This document shows positions 38,544-46,594 of a stretch of 46,594 nucleotides of DNA, in pieces; position 1 is the first letter of the stretch; each line of letters begins with the position of its first letter. The position numbers and the translations under genes were made by a program. The stretch spans positions 1 through 46,594 of the forward strand of contig DUPM01000161.1 of the NCBI GenBank assembly GCA_012838315.1. The letters are read 5' to 3'. This DNA comes from Clostridiaceae bacterium. Lineage in GTDB: Bacteria > Bacillota > Clostridia > Saccharofermentanales > Saccharofermentanaceae. A model generated the notes under the pieces. It saw only the letters and a program-made list of their open reading frames with translations, did not search any database and was not told the origin of the DNA.

Positions 38544-39488
38544 ATGAAAAAGAAAATTCTGGGAATAGCACTAGTATTTGCTATGCTTGTTCCGATTTCG
38601 GCATGTGCGAAGAAAGCGACGGTCGATTCGTTATTTAAAGATTCGGAGAAAGCGCTTGGTAAAGTGGATTCTTATGAAGCGGAAATGTACATTGAGCTAG
38701 ACGCCTCCTTAGTAATGGACACGGTTTCAGTCGGACTAAAAGCGGATAGTGAGATAAATGCCGAAGTTACGGAGGATGGAATGTACTTATCGGGAAATAT
38801 GAATATTGAGATCCCGATGCAAGGTAATCAGAGTGTTGATTTTGAGATGTATGGTCTTAATGAGAAAGATGAAATCACCGTATATGCTTCAGATGGATCT
38901 GAGTGGACAAAGACCGTTGTTGAGGGTGAAGATTATGAAGGTTTTTCAACGCTCCTTGACACGACACAACCCGAGGCGATGATGAGTTTACTGTCAAACT
39001 ATGCCGATGAATTTGATCTAGACAAGAAGCTCGAGAAAGTGAACAAGGAAGATGCCTACGTTCTGACGGGAAAAGTTGACGGAATGATTCTGGTTGACTG
39101 GATTAAGGATTCTGAACTGGATGCTTCTGTTGACGATATCGAAGAGATGCTTGAGACACTTGCTGACGAAGGTATAGATTTAGAAGATTATGAAGCCGAG
39201 GTCTCCATTTGGATTAATAAAAAATCGTCTTTACCTGCCAAGATTGAGATTGATTTCGCAGGCATGCTGTCTGCCTTGTTCGAAGATGCAATGGCGACTG
39301 TTGGCGAAGAGGTCATGCAAGGAATGGAGTTCGAAATAGATATTACTACGGCTACGGTTTCAGTTGTATTTAGTGAAGTGAATAAGGTTGATGCTATTAA
39401 GGTTCCGAAAAAAGTAGAAGACGCTGCTGTTGAGATGGATGAAGACGATCTTATGGGAATCGTTGACGAGTTCTCGATTCCCCTGTAA
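38544..39488 (+). CDS. Acidic lipoprotein of the DUF6612/LolA-like type, function unknown
   Basis: A 314-residue secreted lipoprotein. The signal peptide MKKKILGIALVFAMLVPISA ends in the lipobox cysteine of ISAC (Cys21). The mature part is strongly acidic with repeated beta-strand-like stretches (SYEAEMYIELDASLVMD, EVSIWINKKSSLPAKIEIDF) that recall the LppX/LolA-like fold of Firmicute surface lipoproteins. ATG preceded by TGGAGGG. It has its own promoter and is ended by a hairpin, so it is monocistronic. Role unknown. Confidence 0.82.
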   Translation: MKKKILGIALVFAMLVPISACAKKATVDSLFKDSEKALGKVDSYEAEMYIELDASLVMDTVSVGLKADSEINAEVTEDGMYLSGNMNIEIPMQGNQSVDFEMYGLNEKDEITVYASDGSEWTKTVVEGEDYEGFSTLLDTTQPEAMMSLLSNYADEFDLDKKLEKVNKEDAYVLTGKVDGMILVDWIKDSELDASVDDIEEMLETLADEGIDLEDYEAEVSIWINKKSSLPAKIEIDFAGMLSALFEDAMATVGEEVMQGMEFEIDITTATVSVVFSEVNKVDAIKVPKKVEDAAVEMDEDDLMGIVDEFSIPL

Positions 39489-39506
39489 TTGTTAAGGGTT
39501 CCAACG

Positions 39507-39540
39507 GAGAGGTGCAACTTGTGCGCCTCTCTATATTTTT
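39507..39540 (+). terminator. Terminator of the lipoprotein gene
   Basis: GAGAGG (39507-39512) and CCTCTC (39526-39531) with a 13-base loop, then TATATTTTT. Confidence 0.75.
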
Positions 39541-39626
39541 GAGTGTAAAATCTTACATCTCAAAATGGGTTCAAATGAGCGCTAGAAAGGTTCGGATAAG
39601 TGGAAAAAATATTCACCAGAACACTA

Positions 39627-39655
39627 TTGACGTTCACATGAACGTGTGATAATAT
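39627..39655 (+). promoter_or_regulatory. Promoter with internal palindrome for the DUF1836-NfeD-flotillin operon
   Basis: TTGACG (39627-39632) and TAATAT (39650-39655), 17 bases. The spacer contains the palindrome ACGTTCA-CA-TGAACGT (39630-39645), starting within the -35. Such a location blocks RNA polymerase if bound, and is the typical place of a MerR-type operator. The first gene of the operon is itself MerR-like, so self-control is plausible. Confidence 0.6.
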
Positions 39656-39685
39656 TTAGCCATGAAGTTCGAAAGGAGGTAAATT

Positions 39686-40246
39686 ATGACGATTCCGGGC
39701 ACGACGATTCCGGCAAGGAGAGATAAGGATATTCCCGGTGTGGGTTTTCTGAATGGTATTTTTGCCGCTACGTCGAGTTTGAAATTGTCACAGATTCGTG
39801 AAATGACGGGACTTGATGCATCAGCACTTCAAAACTGGGTCAAGCGAGGATGGGTCAGCCCGCCAATTAACAGAGGATACAATATTGATCAGGTTGCCAG
39901 AATTCTGATTATCAACATGCTTCGTTCTGCTTTTCAGCTGGAGCAAATTGCGTTTCTTCTGTCTTACGTGAATGGATCTGTGTATGATCGCTCGGATGAC
40001 ATCATTCCGGAGTCGCAGCTTTATGAGTACATCTGTCTGCTGGTTAATCGATGTGCTTTGAGCGGTAAGATTGACGATGAAATGCTTGATCAATGCATAT
40101 TTGATGTAACACAACATTATGTTGAGATCATCCCCGGAGCAAGACATCGTCTTTCTGTCGCATTGAAAATCATCATTCTGGCAGACAGATCTATACTCAT
40201 TAAGCAATTAGCTGAACAATTATTGGAAGATCTTCGGAGTCAGTAA
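39686..40246 (+). CDS. DUF1836 family MerR-like HTH protein
   Basis: A 186-residue protein with an N-terminal winged-helix of the MerR kind: LKLSQIREMTGLDASALQNW then VKRGWVSPPINRGYNIDQVARILIINMLR, which is the DUF1836 pattern. The C-terminal helical part is (QLYEYICLLVNRCALSGK) without metal or drug motifs. It has a canonical AAAGGAGGT before the ATG. It leads the operon with NfeD-like and flotillin genes, 40 bases apart, and probably controls it; membrane stress is a possible trigger, but this is inference. Confidence 0.88.
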   Translation: MTIPGTTIPARRDKDIPGVGFLNGIFAATSSLKLSQIREMTGLDASALQNWVKRGWVSPPINRGYNIDQVARILIINMLRSAFQLEQIAFLLSYVNGSVYDRSDDIIPESQLYEYICLLVNRCALSGKIDDEMLDQCIFDVTQHYVEIIPGARHRLSVALKIIILADRSILIKQLAEQLLEDLRSQ

Positions 40247-40286
40247 AGGTTCAAATGGGGTCTCGTTCTTGAGACAGGAGGAATAT

Positions 40287-40889
40287 ATGTTTGATTGGTG
40301 GGAGTCTTTATCTACGTTACAAAGGATTTTTGGTCTCGTCGCTGTTCCATCGACAATCGTAATGATTCTTCAGACGATTTTGGTTGTTGTTGGTTTTGGC
40401 GATGTGGATGCTGATGTTGACGGCGATGTGTCGGATGCGAGTTTGTCAGATAGTTCAGATGGGTTGGCGCTCGTAAGTGTCAGAGGTATAGTCGCTTTTT
40501 TTGCCATTGGCGGTTGGACCGGTATTGTCATGGCTCATTTTCAGATTCACACATTTTTTGTTGTGTTGATCTCAGTGATTGCCGGTTTTTTAGCACTGTT
40601 GTTTGTAGCTTACATGCTAAAGCTTACGACAAAGCTTCAATCCAAAGGTAACATCGAATATAAAAATGCAGTCGGTAAGTTCGCAAAAGTATACATTACA
40701 ATTCCTGCGGATGGACGCCTCGGTAAGGTAAACCTAACACTTCAGGGTCGTTTTGCGGAATGTGATGCAGTTACACAAGACGGAGAGACGCTAAAAACCG
40801 GTCAAACTGTCGTTGTTAATGGCTTAATCGACAGCAATACATTAATTGTATCGCTGCCGGAAGCAAATAATGAAAATCAAGAGAAATAA
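40287..40889 (+). CDS. NfeD-like membrane protein (YuaF-type)
   Basis: A 200-residue protein with about three hydrophobic segments (LVAVPSTIVMILQTILVVV, IVAFFAIGGWTGIVMAHF, FFVVLISVIAGFLALLFVAYML) and an acidic Asp-rich outer loop (DVDADVDGDVSD). The C-terminal 70 residues form an OB-like domain (AVGKFAKVYITIPADGRLGK, then LKTGQTVVVNGLIDSNTLIV). This is the layout of YuaF, which partners flotillin in Bacillus. The ATG at 40287 has CAGGAGG 6 bases upstream; flotillin follows 12 bases after. Confidence 0.87.
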   Translation: MFDWWESLSTLQRIFGLVAVPSTIVMILQTILVVVGFGDVDADVDGDVSDASLSDSSDGLALVSVRGIVAFFAIGGWTGIVMAHFQIHTFFVVLISVIAGFLALLFVAYMLKLTTKLQSKGNIEYKNAVGKFAKVYITIPADGRLGKVNLTLQGRFAECDAVTQDGETLKTGQTVVVNGLIDSNTLIVSLPEANNENQEK

Positions 40890-40901
40890 GGAGGAAAAGT
40901 T

Positions 40902-42347
40902 ATGCCTTTCGGAGCAGAATCATTAGTTTTAGTTATCGTCATTGCCCTTTTGGTGCTGACGACGATCATCGTTATTTTGTCTCGTTATCGCAAATGCCCA
41001 TCAGATAAGATTATGGTCATTTATGGTAAAGTTGGAAGCAACGAAGATGGCACGTCTCGTTCAGCTCGTTGTATTCATGGTGGTGCGGCATTCATTTGGC
41101 CGATATTTCAAGCATTTGAGTACATGGATTTGACACCAATATCGATTAGTGTTGACTTAACAAATGCACTATCCAGACAGAATATTCGTATTGACGTGCC
41201 TTCCAGATTTACCGTTGGTATCTCGACAGAAGAGGGTGTCATGCAAAATGCAGCGGAGCGTTTGCTTGGGCTGAAGCTTACAGATGTTCAAGATCTTGCG
41301 AAGGACATTATTTTCGGTCAATTGCGTTTGATCATCGCGACAATGGATATTGAAGAGATTAATACAGATCGCGATAAGTTTCTTGAAGCAGTATCCGGAA
41401 ACGTTGAGACAGAGCTCAAAAAAATTGGGCTACGCCTGATTAACGTTAACGTCACCGACATTAATGATGAGTCTGGGTATATCGTTGCCTTGGGACGTGA
41501 AGCGGCTGCTAAGGCTATCAATGACGCGAAAAAGTCGGTTGCTGAGGCGGATCGTGAAGGTGCGATTGGCGAAGCGAATGCGAACATGGACCAGAGAATC
41601 AAAGTCTCAATGGCAAACTCAGAGGCGGTCAAGGGTGAGAATGATGCAAAAGCCAATATTGCTGCGTCAGATGCGGTTCGCCGTGAGTTAGAAGCTGAAG
41701 CGATGAGACGTGCGGTATCCGCTGAAAAGATTCAAGCTGCAAGAGCTGCGCAGGATGCATATGCTGCTGAGCAGGCTGCTGAACTTGCGCGTGCTGCTCG
41801 TGAGAAAGCTACCCTCGAAGCGGACATCGTTATCAAAGCTGAAATTGATAAGCGTCAACTCGAAATTGCCGCAGAGGCCCAGGCGGAGCAAACTCGTCGC
41901 AGAGCCCGCGGTGAAGCGGATGCTATTTTTGCCAAGATGGAAGCAGAGGCTCGTGGTATGGAGGAAATTCTAACCAAGCAAGCAGCTGGTTTTGAAAGAG
42001 TCGTCGGTGCCGCTGGTGGTAATCCTTCGGATGCTATTCGCTTGATTATTGCGGATAAACTCGAAGAGATTGTTCGCATCCAAGTTGAAGCCATTAAGAA
42101 CATCAAGATTGATAAGGTCACCGTTTGGGACAGTAATGGTGGAGCCGGAAAAGATGGCAAAACCGCGACCGCAAACTTTCTTTCGGGAATTATGAAGAGC
42201 ATCCCGCCGATGAACGAAATGTTTGATATGGCTGGCATGGAGCTTCCAGAGTATCTCGGGAAAAACAAGTCGTCTGATGATTCAGTTGAATCAGATGCGA
42301 TAGACACAGGTGCGGTAAGCACTAAGATCGGAACGGACAAGGCTTAA
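40902..42347 (+). CDS. floT: Flotillin-like SPFH domain protein (YuaG/FloT)
   Basis: A 481-residue membrane-scaffold protein that gathers signalling and secretion proteins in membrane microdomains. One N-terminal membrane segment (residues 8-27), then the SPFH domain (about 30-200: CPSDKIMVIYGKVG, then AERLLGLKLTDVQDLAKDIIFGQLR and VNVTDINDESGYI), then a long Glu/Ala coiled coil (200-390, with EAEAMRRAVSAEKIQAARAA-like repeats) and an acidic tail. Follows the NfeD-like gene, as in yuaF-yuaG. A bidirectional terminator follows at 42398. Confidence 0.93.
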   Translation: MPFGAESLVLVIVIALLVLTTIIVILSRYRKCPSDKIMVIYGKVGSNEDGTSRSARCIHGGAAFIWPIFQAFEYMDLTPISISVDLTNALSRQNIRIDVPSRFTVGISTEEGVMQNAAERLLGLKLTDVQDLAKDIIFGQLRLIIATMDIEEINTDRDKFLEAVSGNVETELKKIGLRLINVNVTDINDESGYIVALGREAAAKAINDAKKSVAEADREGAIGEANANMDQRIKVSMANSEAVKGENDAKANIAASDAVRRELEAEAMRRAVSAEKIQAARAAQDAYAAEQAAELARAAREKATLEADIVIKAEIDKRQLEIAAEAQAEQTRRRARGEADAIFAKMEAEARGMEEILTKQAAGFERVVGAAGGNPSDAIRLIIADKLEEIVRIQVEAIKNIKIDKVTVWDSNGGAGKDGKTATANFLSGIMKSIPPMNEMFDMAGMELPEYLGKNKSSDDSVESDAIDTGAVSTKIGTDKA

Positions 42348-42397
42348 TAGCAAGGTTCCGTAAAAGATTAAGTTATAAAAGCAAGACTTTGAACCAG

Positions 42398-42435
42398 ACG
42401 AAAGCCGCTATGTGCATTGCACATAGCGGCTTCGT
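42398..42435. terminator. Bidirectional terminator between flotillin and NlpC/P60
   Basis: ACGAA(A)GCCGCTATGTGCA pairs with TGCACATAGCGGCTTCGT, an 18-bp stem with one extra A, between convergent genes. Confidence 0.8.
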
Positions 42436-42466
42436 AATACTATTAGTCAAAGGGAAGGCGTGACGG

Positions 42467-43639
42467 CTACCAGGGGCGTCTGGCGGAGACGAAGTTTCTT
42501 TCCCAAAAATCTGTTCTGCAAGAGCGCTTAACGACGGCATTACTTGAAGATGACGCGTCAATCATCATTCCACCGCCAATGTAAATGCCAACATGACCAA
42601 CCGCTTTGCCGTTGGTGCTGAAGAAGATGATGTCGCCAATCTGCATGTTGTCCATCGAAGTAATCTTTTCCCAATCGGTCACCTGTGCGTAGCCTGCTGC
42701 GTTATAGCGACTGCGCGATGAGCCGGCTTCTTTGAGACAGTAATATACTAAACCGGAACAATCAAACTTATCGGGACCCACCGCACCGAGAACGTAGGGG
42801 TCACCGAGTTGTTTTTCTGCGGCGGCAATAAATTCGTTGATATTTCCCTTTCGCAACTCAGCCTGCACCTTGCTAGCACTCTGTTTTGCATTAGGAGAGT
42901 AAATGAGCGACAAGGTTTGTTCGCCGGTTTTTCCATCGACCGACAAGCCGTTTCTTTCTTGAAAAGCGATTACAGCGCTGACGGTTTCTGAGCCGTAATA
43001 ACCGGTTGCTTTGCTTAAGTAACCCAGGTCAACTAACTGGCGCTGTAGGCTGTCAACGTCTGAACCTCGAGTTCCCTCAATCAGTGTATATTTTTTTGCA
43101 TCCGGTGAATTTATCATGTCGAGTGTGATTGGCCCTGCTACGCCGTCCTGAGCCAATTCATGTTGGCGCTGGAAAAGCGACACAGCATTTTGCGTGGCGG
43201 GTCCGTAATATTGTGTGGACTCATCGAGGTCCATATAATTGAGATCCATGAGTCGCTCTTGAAGTTTTTGCACGCGTTCATTTTCGTCGCCGAATCGAAG
43301 AGTCGGATCGGGTGTTGGTGTCGGCGTCGGTGTTGAAGTCGGTGTTGGCGATGGGCTGGGTGACGGATTAAGTTTAGAATCTGAAAGGTTGTTCTGCAGT
43401 GAAATATTCGATTCAGATGAAGGAGTGAGCTTTTCTGATCCCGAAATCATGGGGCTGATTATTATAAGAACGGCAATAATGGTCAGCATGGCCGTAAATG
43501 AACTCAAGAGATGTATGCGGTATTTGCAGCTGAAGCGAAAAACGCGAGTGTTCTTGACCAATGAAATGAAGCGAGCGTTTTTTACTCGATGTTCCCATTC
43601 TGAGAATTGAGTGATAATTTTGTTAATGAATTTGTTCAT
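42467..43639 (-). CDS. NlpC/P60 endopeptidase with two peptidoglycan-binding domains
   Basis: A 390-residue cell-wall hydrolase. After about 45 basic residues comes one membrane segment (TAMLTIIAVLIIISPMI), then a Ser/Pro/Thr linker (91-113). Two PG_binding_1 repeats follow (about 114-175 and 185-250; each has VQKLQERLMDLNYM or VDSLQRQLVDLGYL and ends with a GVAGP/GKTG turn). Last is the NlpC/P60 domain with catalytic Cys294 in FDCSGLVYYC, His349 in GHVGIYIGGG. It cuts stem-peptide bonds. The ATG has AAGGATG before it. A long tail outside the membrane suits wall remodelling at the surface. Confidence 0.93.
   Translation of the reverse strand: MNKFINKIITQFSEWEHRVKNARFISLVKNTRVFRFSCKYRIHLLSSFTAMLTIIAVLIIISPMISGSEKLTPSSESNISLQNNLSDSKLNPSPSPSPTPTSTPTPTPTPDPTLRFGDENERVQKLQERLMDLNYMDLDESTQYYGPATQNAVSLFQRQHELAQDGVAGPITLDMINSPDAKKYTLIEGTRGSDVDSLQRQLVDLGYLSKATGYYGSETVSAVIAFQERNGLSVDGKTGEQTLSLIYSPNAKQSASKVQAELRKGNINEFIAAAEKQLGDPYVLGAVGPDKFDCSGLVYYCLKEAGSSRSRYNAAGYAQVTDWEKITSMDNMQIGDIIFFSTNGKAVGHVGIYIGGGMMIDASSSSNAVVKRSCRTDFWERNFVSARRPW
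43307..43370 (-). repeat. Low-complexity coding repeat: Pro/Thr/Ser linker of the NlpC/P60 gene
   Basis: Imperfect GGTGTCGG-like hexamers on the plus strand encode the alternating Pro-Thr/Pro-Ser linker at residues 91-113 of the NlpC/P60 protein. Such repeats can vary in copy number between strains. Confidence 0.55.
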
Positions 43640-43870
43640 GTTTCATCCTTATTCTATTGAGTCACATAAATTGTTGCTTGTCTATTGTAATAAGAACTGT
43701 TCGATTGAGGCAACCCAATTCGGAGTATTGCCTCAATTTGATAATATTTTTGCAATAATAAATGCGACAAGAAAATCGCGTAACAGTGTTACAAAGGCTT
43801 ATTTAAAAGCTTTTCGCGATATCTATTCTTTTATAATCAGTTTCTACAGATTCTTTGATTAAGCTTCAAT

Positions 43871-43903
43871 AAAAAACCTCGGCAAAATTGCCGAGGTTTT
43901 TGG
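43871..43903. terminator. hppA terminator
   Basis: AAAACCTCGGCAA-AA-TTGCCGAGGTTTT, with A and T tracts on both sides. The stretch 43640-43870 between NlpC/P60 and hppA holds no other supportable gene. Confidence 0.85.
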
Positions 43904-43933
43904 ATAATAATATGTATATAAATAAATCAATAA

Positions 43934-46111
43934 TCAGAAATTGAGGATTTCCATTAGATTTGCGTGGCTGTATATCGCAACGGAAATCAATGACACGGTC
44001 GACATAATTTTGATAAGAATGTCGAGCGAAGGTCCGACGGTGTCTTTCAAAGGATCACCGACTGTGTCACCAACGATAGCTGCGTCGTGAACTGCAGAGC
44101 CTTTTTCCGCACCTTCGACACCACCGGACTCAATGTATTTCTTGGCATTGTCCCAAGCACCGCCGCTGTTTGCCGAAAATAGAGCGAGCACGACTGCTGA
44201 TAGTGTTGAGCCGACGAGCAGTCCACCGACAAATTCCGGTCCAAATACGAAACCCGAAACGATCGGAACAACAACTGCTAGAATGACCGGTAACTTCATT
44301 TCCTTCAAGGCGCCTGCAGCTGAAATCTGAATGCAGCGCTTGTAATCGGGTTTGACTTCTCCTGTCAATATGCCTGGGCTTTCTCTAAACTGTCTTCTCA
44401 CTTCGACGACCATTTCACCGGCGCTTTTTGCAACAGCATCGATTAAGAGGGCTGAGAACATGAATGGGAGTGCACAACCAACAAATGCGCCAGCGAGTAC
44501 GAGAGGCTTGATGATGTTGAGCTCAATGACCGTAACGGTATCATTGATGCCAAGCTGTGCATACATAAAGGATACCAATAATGAGAGTGACGCTAACGCT
44601 GCGGATCCGATGGCAAAACCTTTGCCAATGGCTGCGGTCGTGTTTCCGACAGAGTCCAGTTTATCTGTAATGACACGAACGGCCGGATCGAGTTTGCTCA
44701 TTTCCGAGATGCCGCCGGCGTTATCGGCTATTGGACCGTATGTATCAACAGAAACCGTAGCAGCGAGGAACGATAACATACCGATAGCGGCCATGGCAAC
44801 ACCGTAGATGCCACTGACATAATTCGCAACGATGACACCGCCTGCTAATGCAAGTACCGGCAATAGAACAGATTTCATGCCTACGGCGAGTCCGTTTGTT
44901 ATCGTTAGCGCAGTACCACCCTTAGCGGAACGAGCCAATTGTTGAGTGGCTTTGTAGTCATAACTTGTGTATCGTTCAGCGAAAATGCCGATGGTAATGC
45001 CAACGACTATACCAATGATTGAAGCAAGCCAAGGCGACATGACGCCGAATCGGAAATCAATCATAGTCGTATCGACATTCTGGAAGAAAAAGTAGGTGTA
45101 CACACCACTGCCAAGAATGATGAGCAACGCACTGACCCAAAGAGAGATGTTGAGTTCCATGTGCGGTTTATCGCTCGGCTTGCGCAACAACACGTATGCA
45201 ATACCGACAACACAAGCCAGAAGGCCGATTCCCGAGAATACGATCGGGAATGTTATCAATTTACTTACGAGCTCTTGGCTCATGGGCGTCACATCATGAA
45301 GCTTTGTGAAAAACAAGTAAGAGGCCAGAACAACACTTGAAATAATAGCTCCGATATAACTCTCGAGAAGATCGCTTCCGAGGCCGGCGACGTCTCCGAC
45401 GTTATCGCCGACATTGTCGGCAATGGTTGCCGGGTTACGCGGGTCATCTTCGGGGATGTGCGCTTCTGTTTTTCCGACCAAATCGGCGCCCATGTCTGCT
45501 GCCTTAGTGTAAATGCCGCCGCCGACGCGATCAAATAATGCGACGACTGAGCAACCTAAAGAGTAACCGGTAACGGACATCGTAAAGGGAATAAATGAAA
45601 TACCAATTGCGTTTTCGACAACGACGATATTTTCGGGATTGGTTTGCTTGAGCAAAATACCAAATACAAAATATACGACAATCAGCCCCAACAGGCCGAG
45701 TCCGGCGGCACAAAGGCCCATAACGCTACCGCCACGAAAGGCGACCTTCATGGTCTTTCCAAGGTTTTTCGTCTCTCTGGCTTCGTTAGAAACTCGGACA
45801 TTTGCGATGGTGGCAATCTTCATACCGATTGCGCCGGCCAAAGCACTCATGATTGTGCCGAGTAGGAATGACACCCCGGTGTACCAAGACACTACCATCC
45901 CCAAGACAACTGCAATAGCTACTGCTGCAACTGCGATGATTTTATACTCGTGTGCAATGAAGGCGCTGGCACCTTCCTGAATGGCGGACGCAATTTCTTG
46001 CATCGTTTCTGTGCCCGGAGACATTTTTCTGACCTTGACATAGTTGTAAGCCGCAAAAATGAGCGTCACAACCACAACAACAGCCACCGGGATAAGATAT
46101 GCGTAAATCAT
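43934..46111 (-). CDS. hppA: Membrane-bound K+-stimulated ion-pumping pyrophosphatase
   Basis: Hydrolyses pyrophosphate to pump H+ or Na+ across the membrane. The 725-residue protein has about 16 hydrophobic segments and the substrate loops AADMGADLVGK, then DNVGDNVGDVAGLGSD, and the late GDTVGDPLKDTVGPSLDILIK. The segment GNTTAAIGKGFAIGSA has Ala where K+-independent members have Lys, so it belongs to the K+-dependent group. H+ versus Na+ cannot be told from this reading. The ATG at 46111 has AGGAGGG upstream; the longer frame to 46159 is rejected. In its leader a weak AAGGG/CCCTT hairpin (46138-46154) is followed by ATTTTT, which may be chance. Confidence 0.95.
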   Translation of the reverse strand: MIYAYLIPVAVVVVVTLIFAAYNYVKVRKMSPGTETMQEIASAIQEGASAFIAHEYKIIAVAAVAIAVVLGMVVSWYTGVSFLLGTIMSALAGAIGMKIATIANVRVSNEARETKNLGKTMKVAFRGGSVMGLCAAGLGLLGLIVVYFVFGILLKQTNPENIVVVENAIGISFIPFTMSVTGYSLGCSVVALFDRVGGGIYTKAADMGADLVGKTEAHIPEDDPRNPATIADNVGDNVGDVAGLGSDLLESYIGAIISSVVLASYLFFTKLHDVTPMSQELVSKLITFPIVFSGIGLLACVVGIAYVLLRKPSDKPHMELNISLWVSALLIILGSGVYTYFFFQNVDTTMIDFRFGVMSPWLASIIGIVVGITIGIFAERYTSYDYKATQQLARSAKGGTALTITNGLAVGMKSVLLPVLALAGGVIVANYVSGIYGVAMAAIGMLSFLAATVSVDTYGPIADNAGGISEMSKLDPAVRVITDKLDSVGNTTAAIGKGFAIGSAALASLSLLVSFMYAQLGINDTVTVIELNIIKPLVLAGAFVGCALPFMFSALLIDAVAKSAGEMVVEVRRQFRESPGILTGEVKPDYKRCIQISAAGALKEMKLPVILAVVVPIVSGFVFGPEFVGGLLVGSTLSAVVLALFSANSGGAWDNAKKYIESGGVEGAEKGSAVHDAAIVGDTVGDPLKDTVGPSLDILIKIMSTVSLISVAIYSHANLMEILNF

Positions 46112-46304
46112 GTGTTTAATCCCTCCTGTAGAAAAATAAGGGCTTTTGACCCTTTTCACAACGGAATTGATTTTATCACATAACTGAATTGGTGAAAATG
46201 CATAAACGATGTGAAGTTGTTAATGTTTTCAAATTGAATGCGAATATCATAAAAGCATAATAAAATACCCTGTTTATGTGTCGAACAAATGATTTCGGGG
46301 GATA

Positions 46305-46338
46305 AAATAACTCGGCCCCGTGTGGGACCGAGTTATTT
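46305..46338. terminator. Terminator of tRNA-Thr
   Basis: Arms AAATAACTCGG (46305-46315) and CCGAGTTATTT (46328-46338). Leftward it follows the CCA end directly and has a T-rich tail. Confidence 0.8.
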
Positions 46339-46413
46339 GGAGCCGATTGTCAGACTCGAACTGACGACCTGCTGATTACAAATCAGCTGCTCTACCAACT
46401 GAGCTAAATCGGC
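46338..46413 (-). tRNA. tRNA-Thr (anticodon UGU)
   Basis: Reading leftward: acceptor arms GCCGATT and AATCGGC, D-arm GCTCAGTTGGTAGAGC, anticodon stem GCTGA/TCAGC with loop TTTGTAA (anticodon TGT), T-loop GTTCGAGTC, and an encoded CCA end. 76 bases. It decodes ACA (and by wobble other ACN). Confidence 0.96.
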
Positions 46414-46440
46414 ATAATTATTCTCGTTGGCGCAAATGAA

Positions 46441-46469
46441 ATTATAGGGATTTCAACGCGTAATGTCAA
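46441..46469 (-). promoter_or_regulatory. tRNA-Thr promoter
   Basis: Perfect TTGACA (46464-46469), 17 bases, perfect TATAAT (46441-46446), about 28 bases before the tRNA. A model strong promoter of this genome. Confidence 0.9.
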
Positions 46470-46543
46470 CATCTATTTCTGCGCATTTTATATAAGAATA
46501 ATGTATAATCAACTGAAATTAATGCGTTTTCTATGAGGTAGTT

Positions 46544-46594
46544 ATGGATAACTATATAATGATCCAGTATTTTGAGTGGGAGTTACCTTCTGAT
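46544..46594 (+). CDS. Cytoplasmic alpha-amylase, N-terminal fragment
   Basis: Seventeen codons open to the window edge: MDNYIMIQYFEWELPSD. YIMIQYFEW followed by P-x-D is the start of GH13 cytoplasmic alpha-amylases (MIQYFEW...LPNDG), with no signal peptide. The ATG has TGAGGTAG before it, and TATAAT (46504-46509) may be its -10. Only the beginning is in the window, so domain content cannot be checked. Confidence 0.75.
   Translation, partial: MDNYIMIQYFEWELPSD

Noticed and set aside
41855-42340. A 161-codon leftward open frame
   Set aside because: Antisense to the flotillin gene, whose Glu/Ala-rich coiled coil gives long open reverse frames; no ribosome site.
43307-43370. CRISPR-like or regulatory tandem repeat
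   Set aside because: The repeats are in frame and encode a Pro/Thr/Ser linker of a wall hydrolase.
44352-44807. A 151-codon rightward open frame
   Set aside because: Antisense to hppA, Ala/Gly-rich membrane gene; no independent evidence.
46138-46154. Attenuator in the hppA leader
   Set aside because: The stem has only 5 bp and the T-tract is broken; too weak to list as a feature of its own.

Overview
The window reads as ordinary chromosome of a Gram-positive anaerobe, most likely class Clostridia (Firmicutes). Reasons: consensus SigA-type promoters, strong AGGAGG ribosome sites with frequent TTG/GTG starts, a bacterial-type ProRS with editing insert, TypA, an mltG-U32 peptidase pair, DUF512, DUF1836, DUF1858 and DUF1934 family proteins, a K+-dependent membrane pyrophosphatase and a Spo0A-type DNA-binding domain. 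Genus cannot be fixed from the sequence alone. No prophage, insertion sequence with transposase, or CRISPR array was seen; base composition looks even throughout.

Layout. 1-5728: start of an unknown leftward gene, proS, a leftward pair (RluA-type pseudouridine synthase, zinc-ribbon membrane protein), then murI with a DUF1934 gene. 5996-13313: a tight rightward cluster rpmF - DUF512 radical SAM - der - typA - mltG - U32 peptidase, mostly ribosome assembly/translation plus cell-wall synthesis, with overlapping or nearly touching genes. 13426-16640: leftward operon of a prepilin-peptidase-like protease, a CPBP-like membrane protein and an AI-2E family permease. 16834-25379: glgP, a metallophosphoesterase, a YdbC/PC4-like DNA-binding protein, a membrane protein, ligA, a 5-formyl-THF cyclo-ligase, a small membrane protein, a Spo0A-C-domain regulator and HU. 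25756-35431: DUF1858, a two-component system with a 7TM sensor kinase, SOS-controlled dinB, a membrane protein, a PfkB sugar kinase, and a three-gene ABC export operon. 35584-38342: YjbQ, a long gene-free stretch holding a strongly promoted structured RNA candidate, an unusual hpt, and a kinase fused to a nuclease-like domain. 38544-46594: a lipoprotein, a DUF1836-NfeD-flotillin operon with an operator-like promoter, an NlpC/P60 wall hydrolase, hppA, tRNA-Thr(UGU), and the start of a cytoplasmic alpha-amylase.

The most interesting parts are (1) the approximately 440-nt RNA candidate at 36244-36690, driven by a TTGACA/TATAAT promoter, closed by a terminal 8-bp helix and matching no family I recognise; (2) the kinase/PD-(D/E)xK-like fusion co-transcribed with an hpt whose general-base Asp is Arg; (3) a receiver-less Spo0A-like regulator; (4) a palindrome sitting between the -35 and -10 of the DUF1836-flotillin operon; and (5) a glgP start whose Shine-Dalgarno lies about 30 nt upstream, beyond a small hairpin. 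All family calls are from motif reading only; no database search was run.
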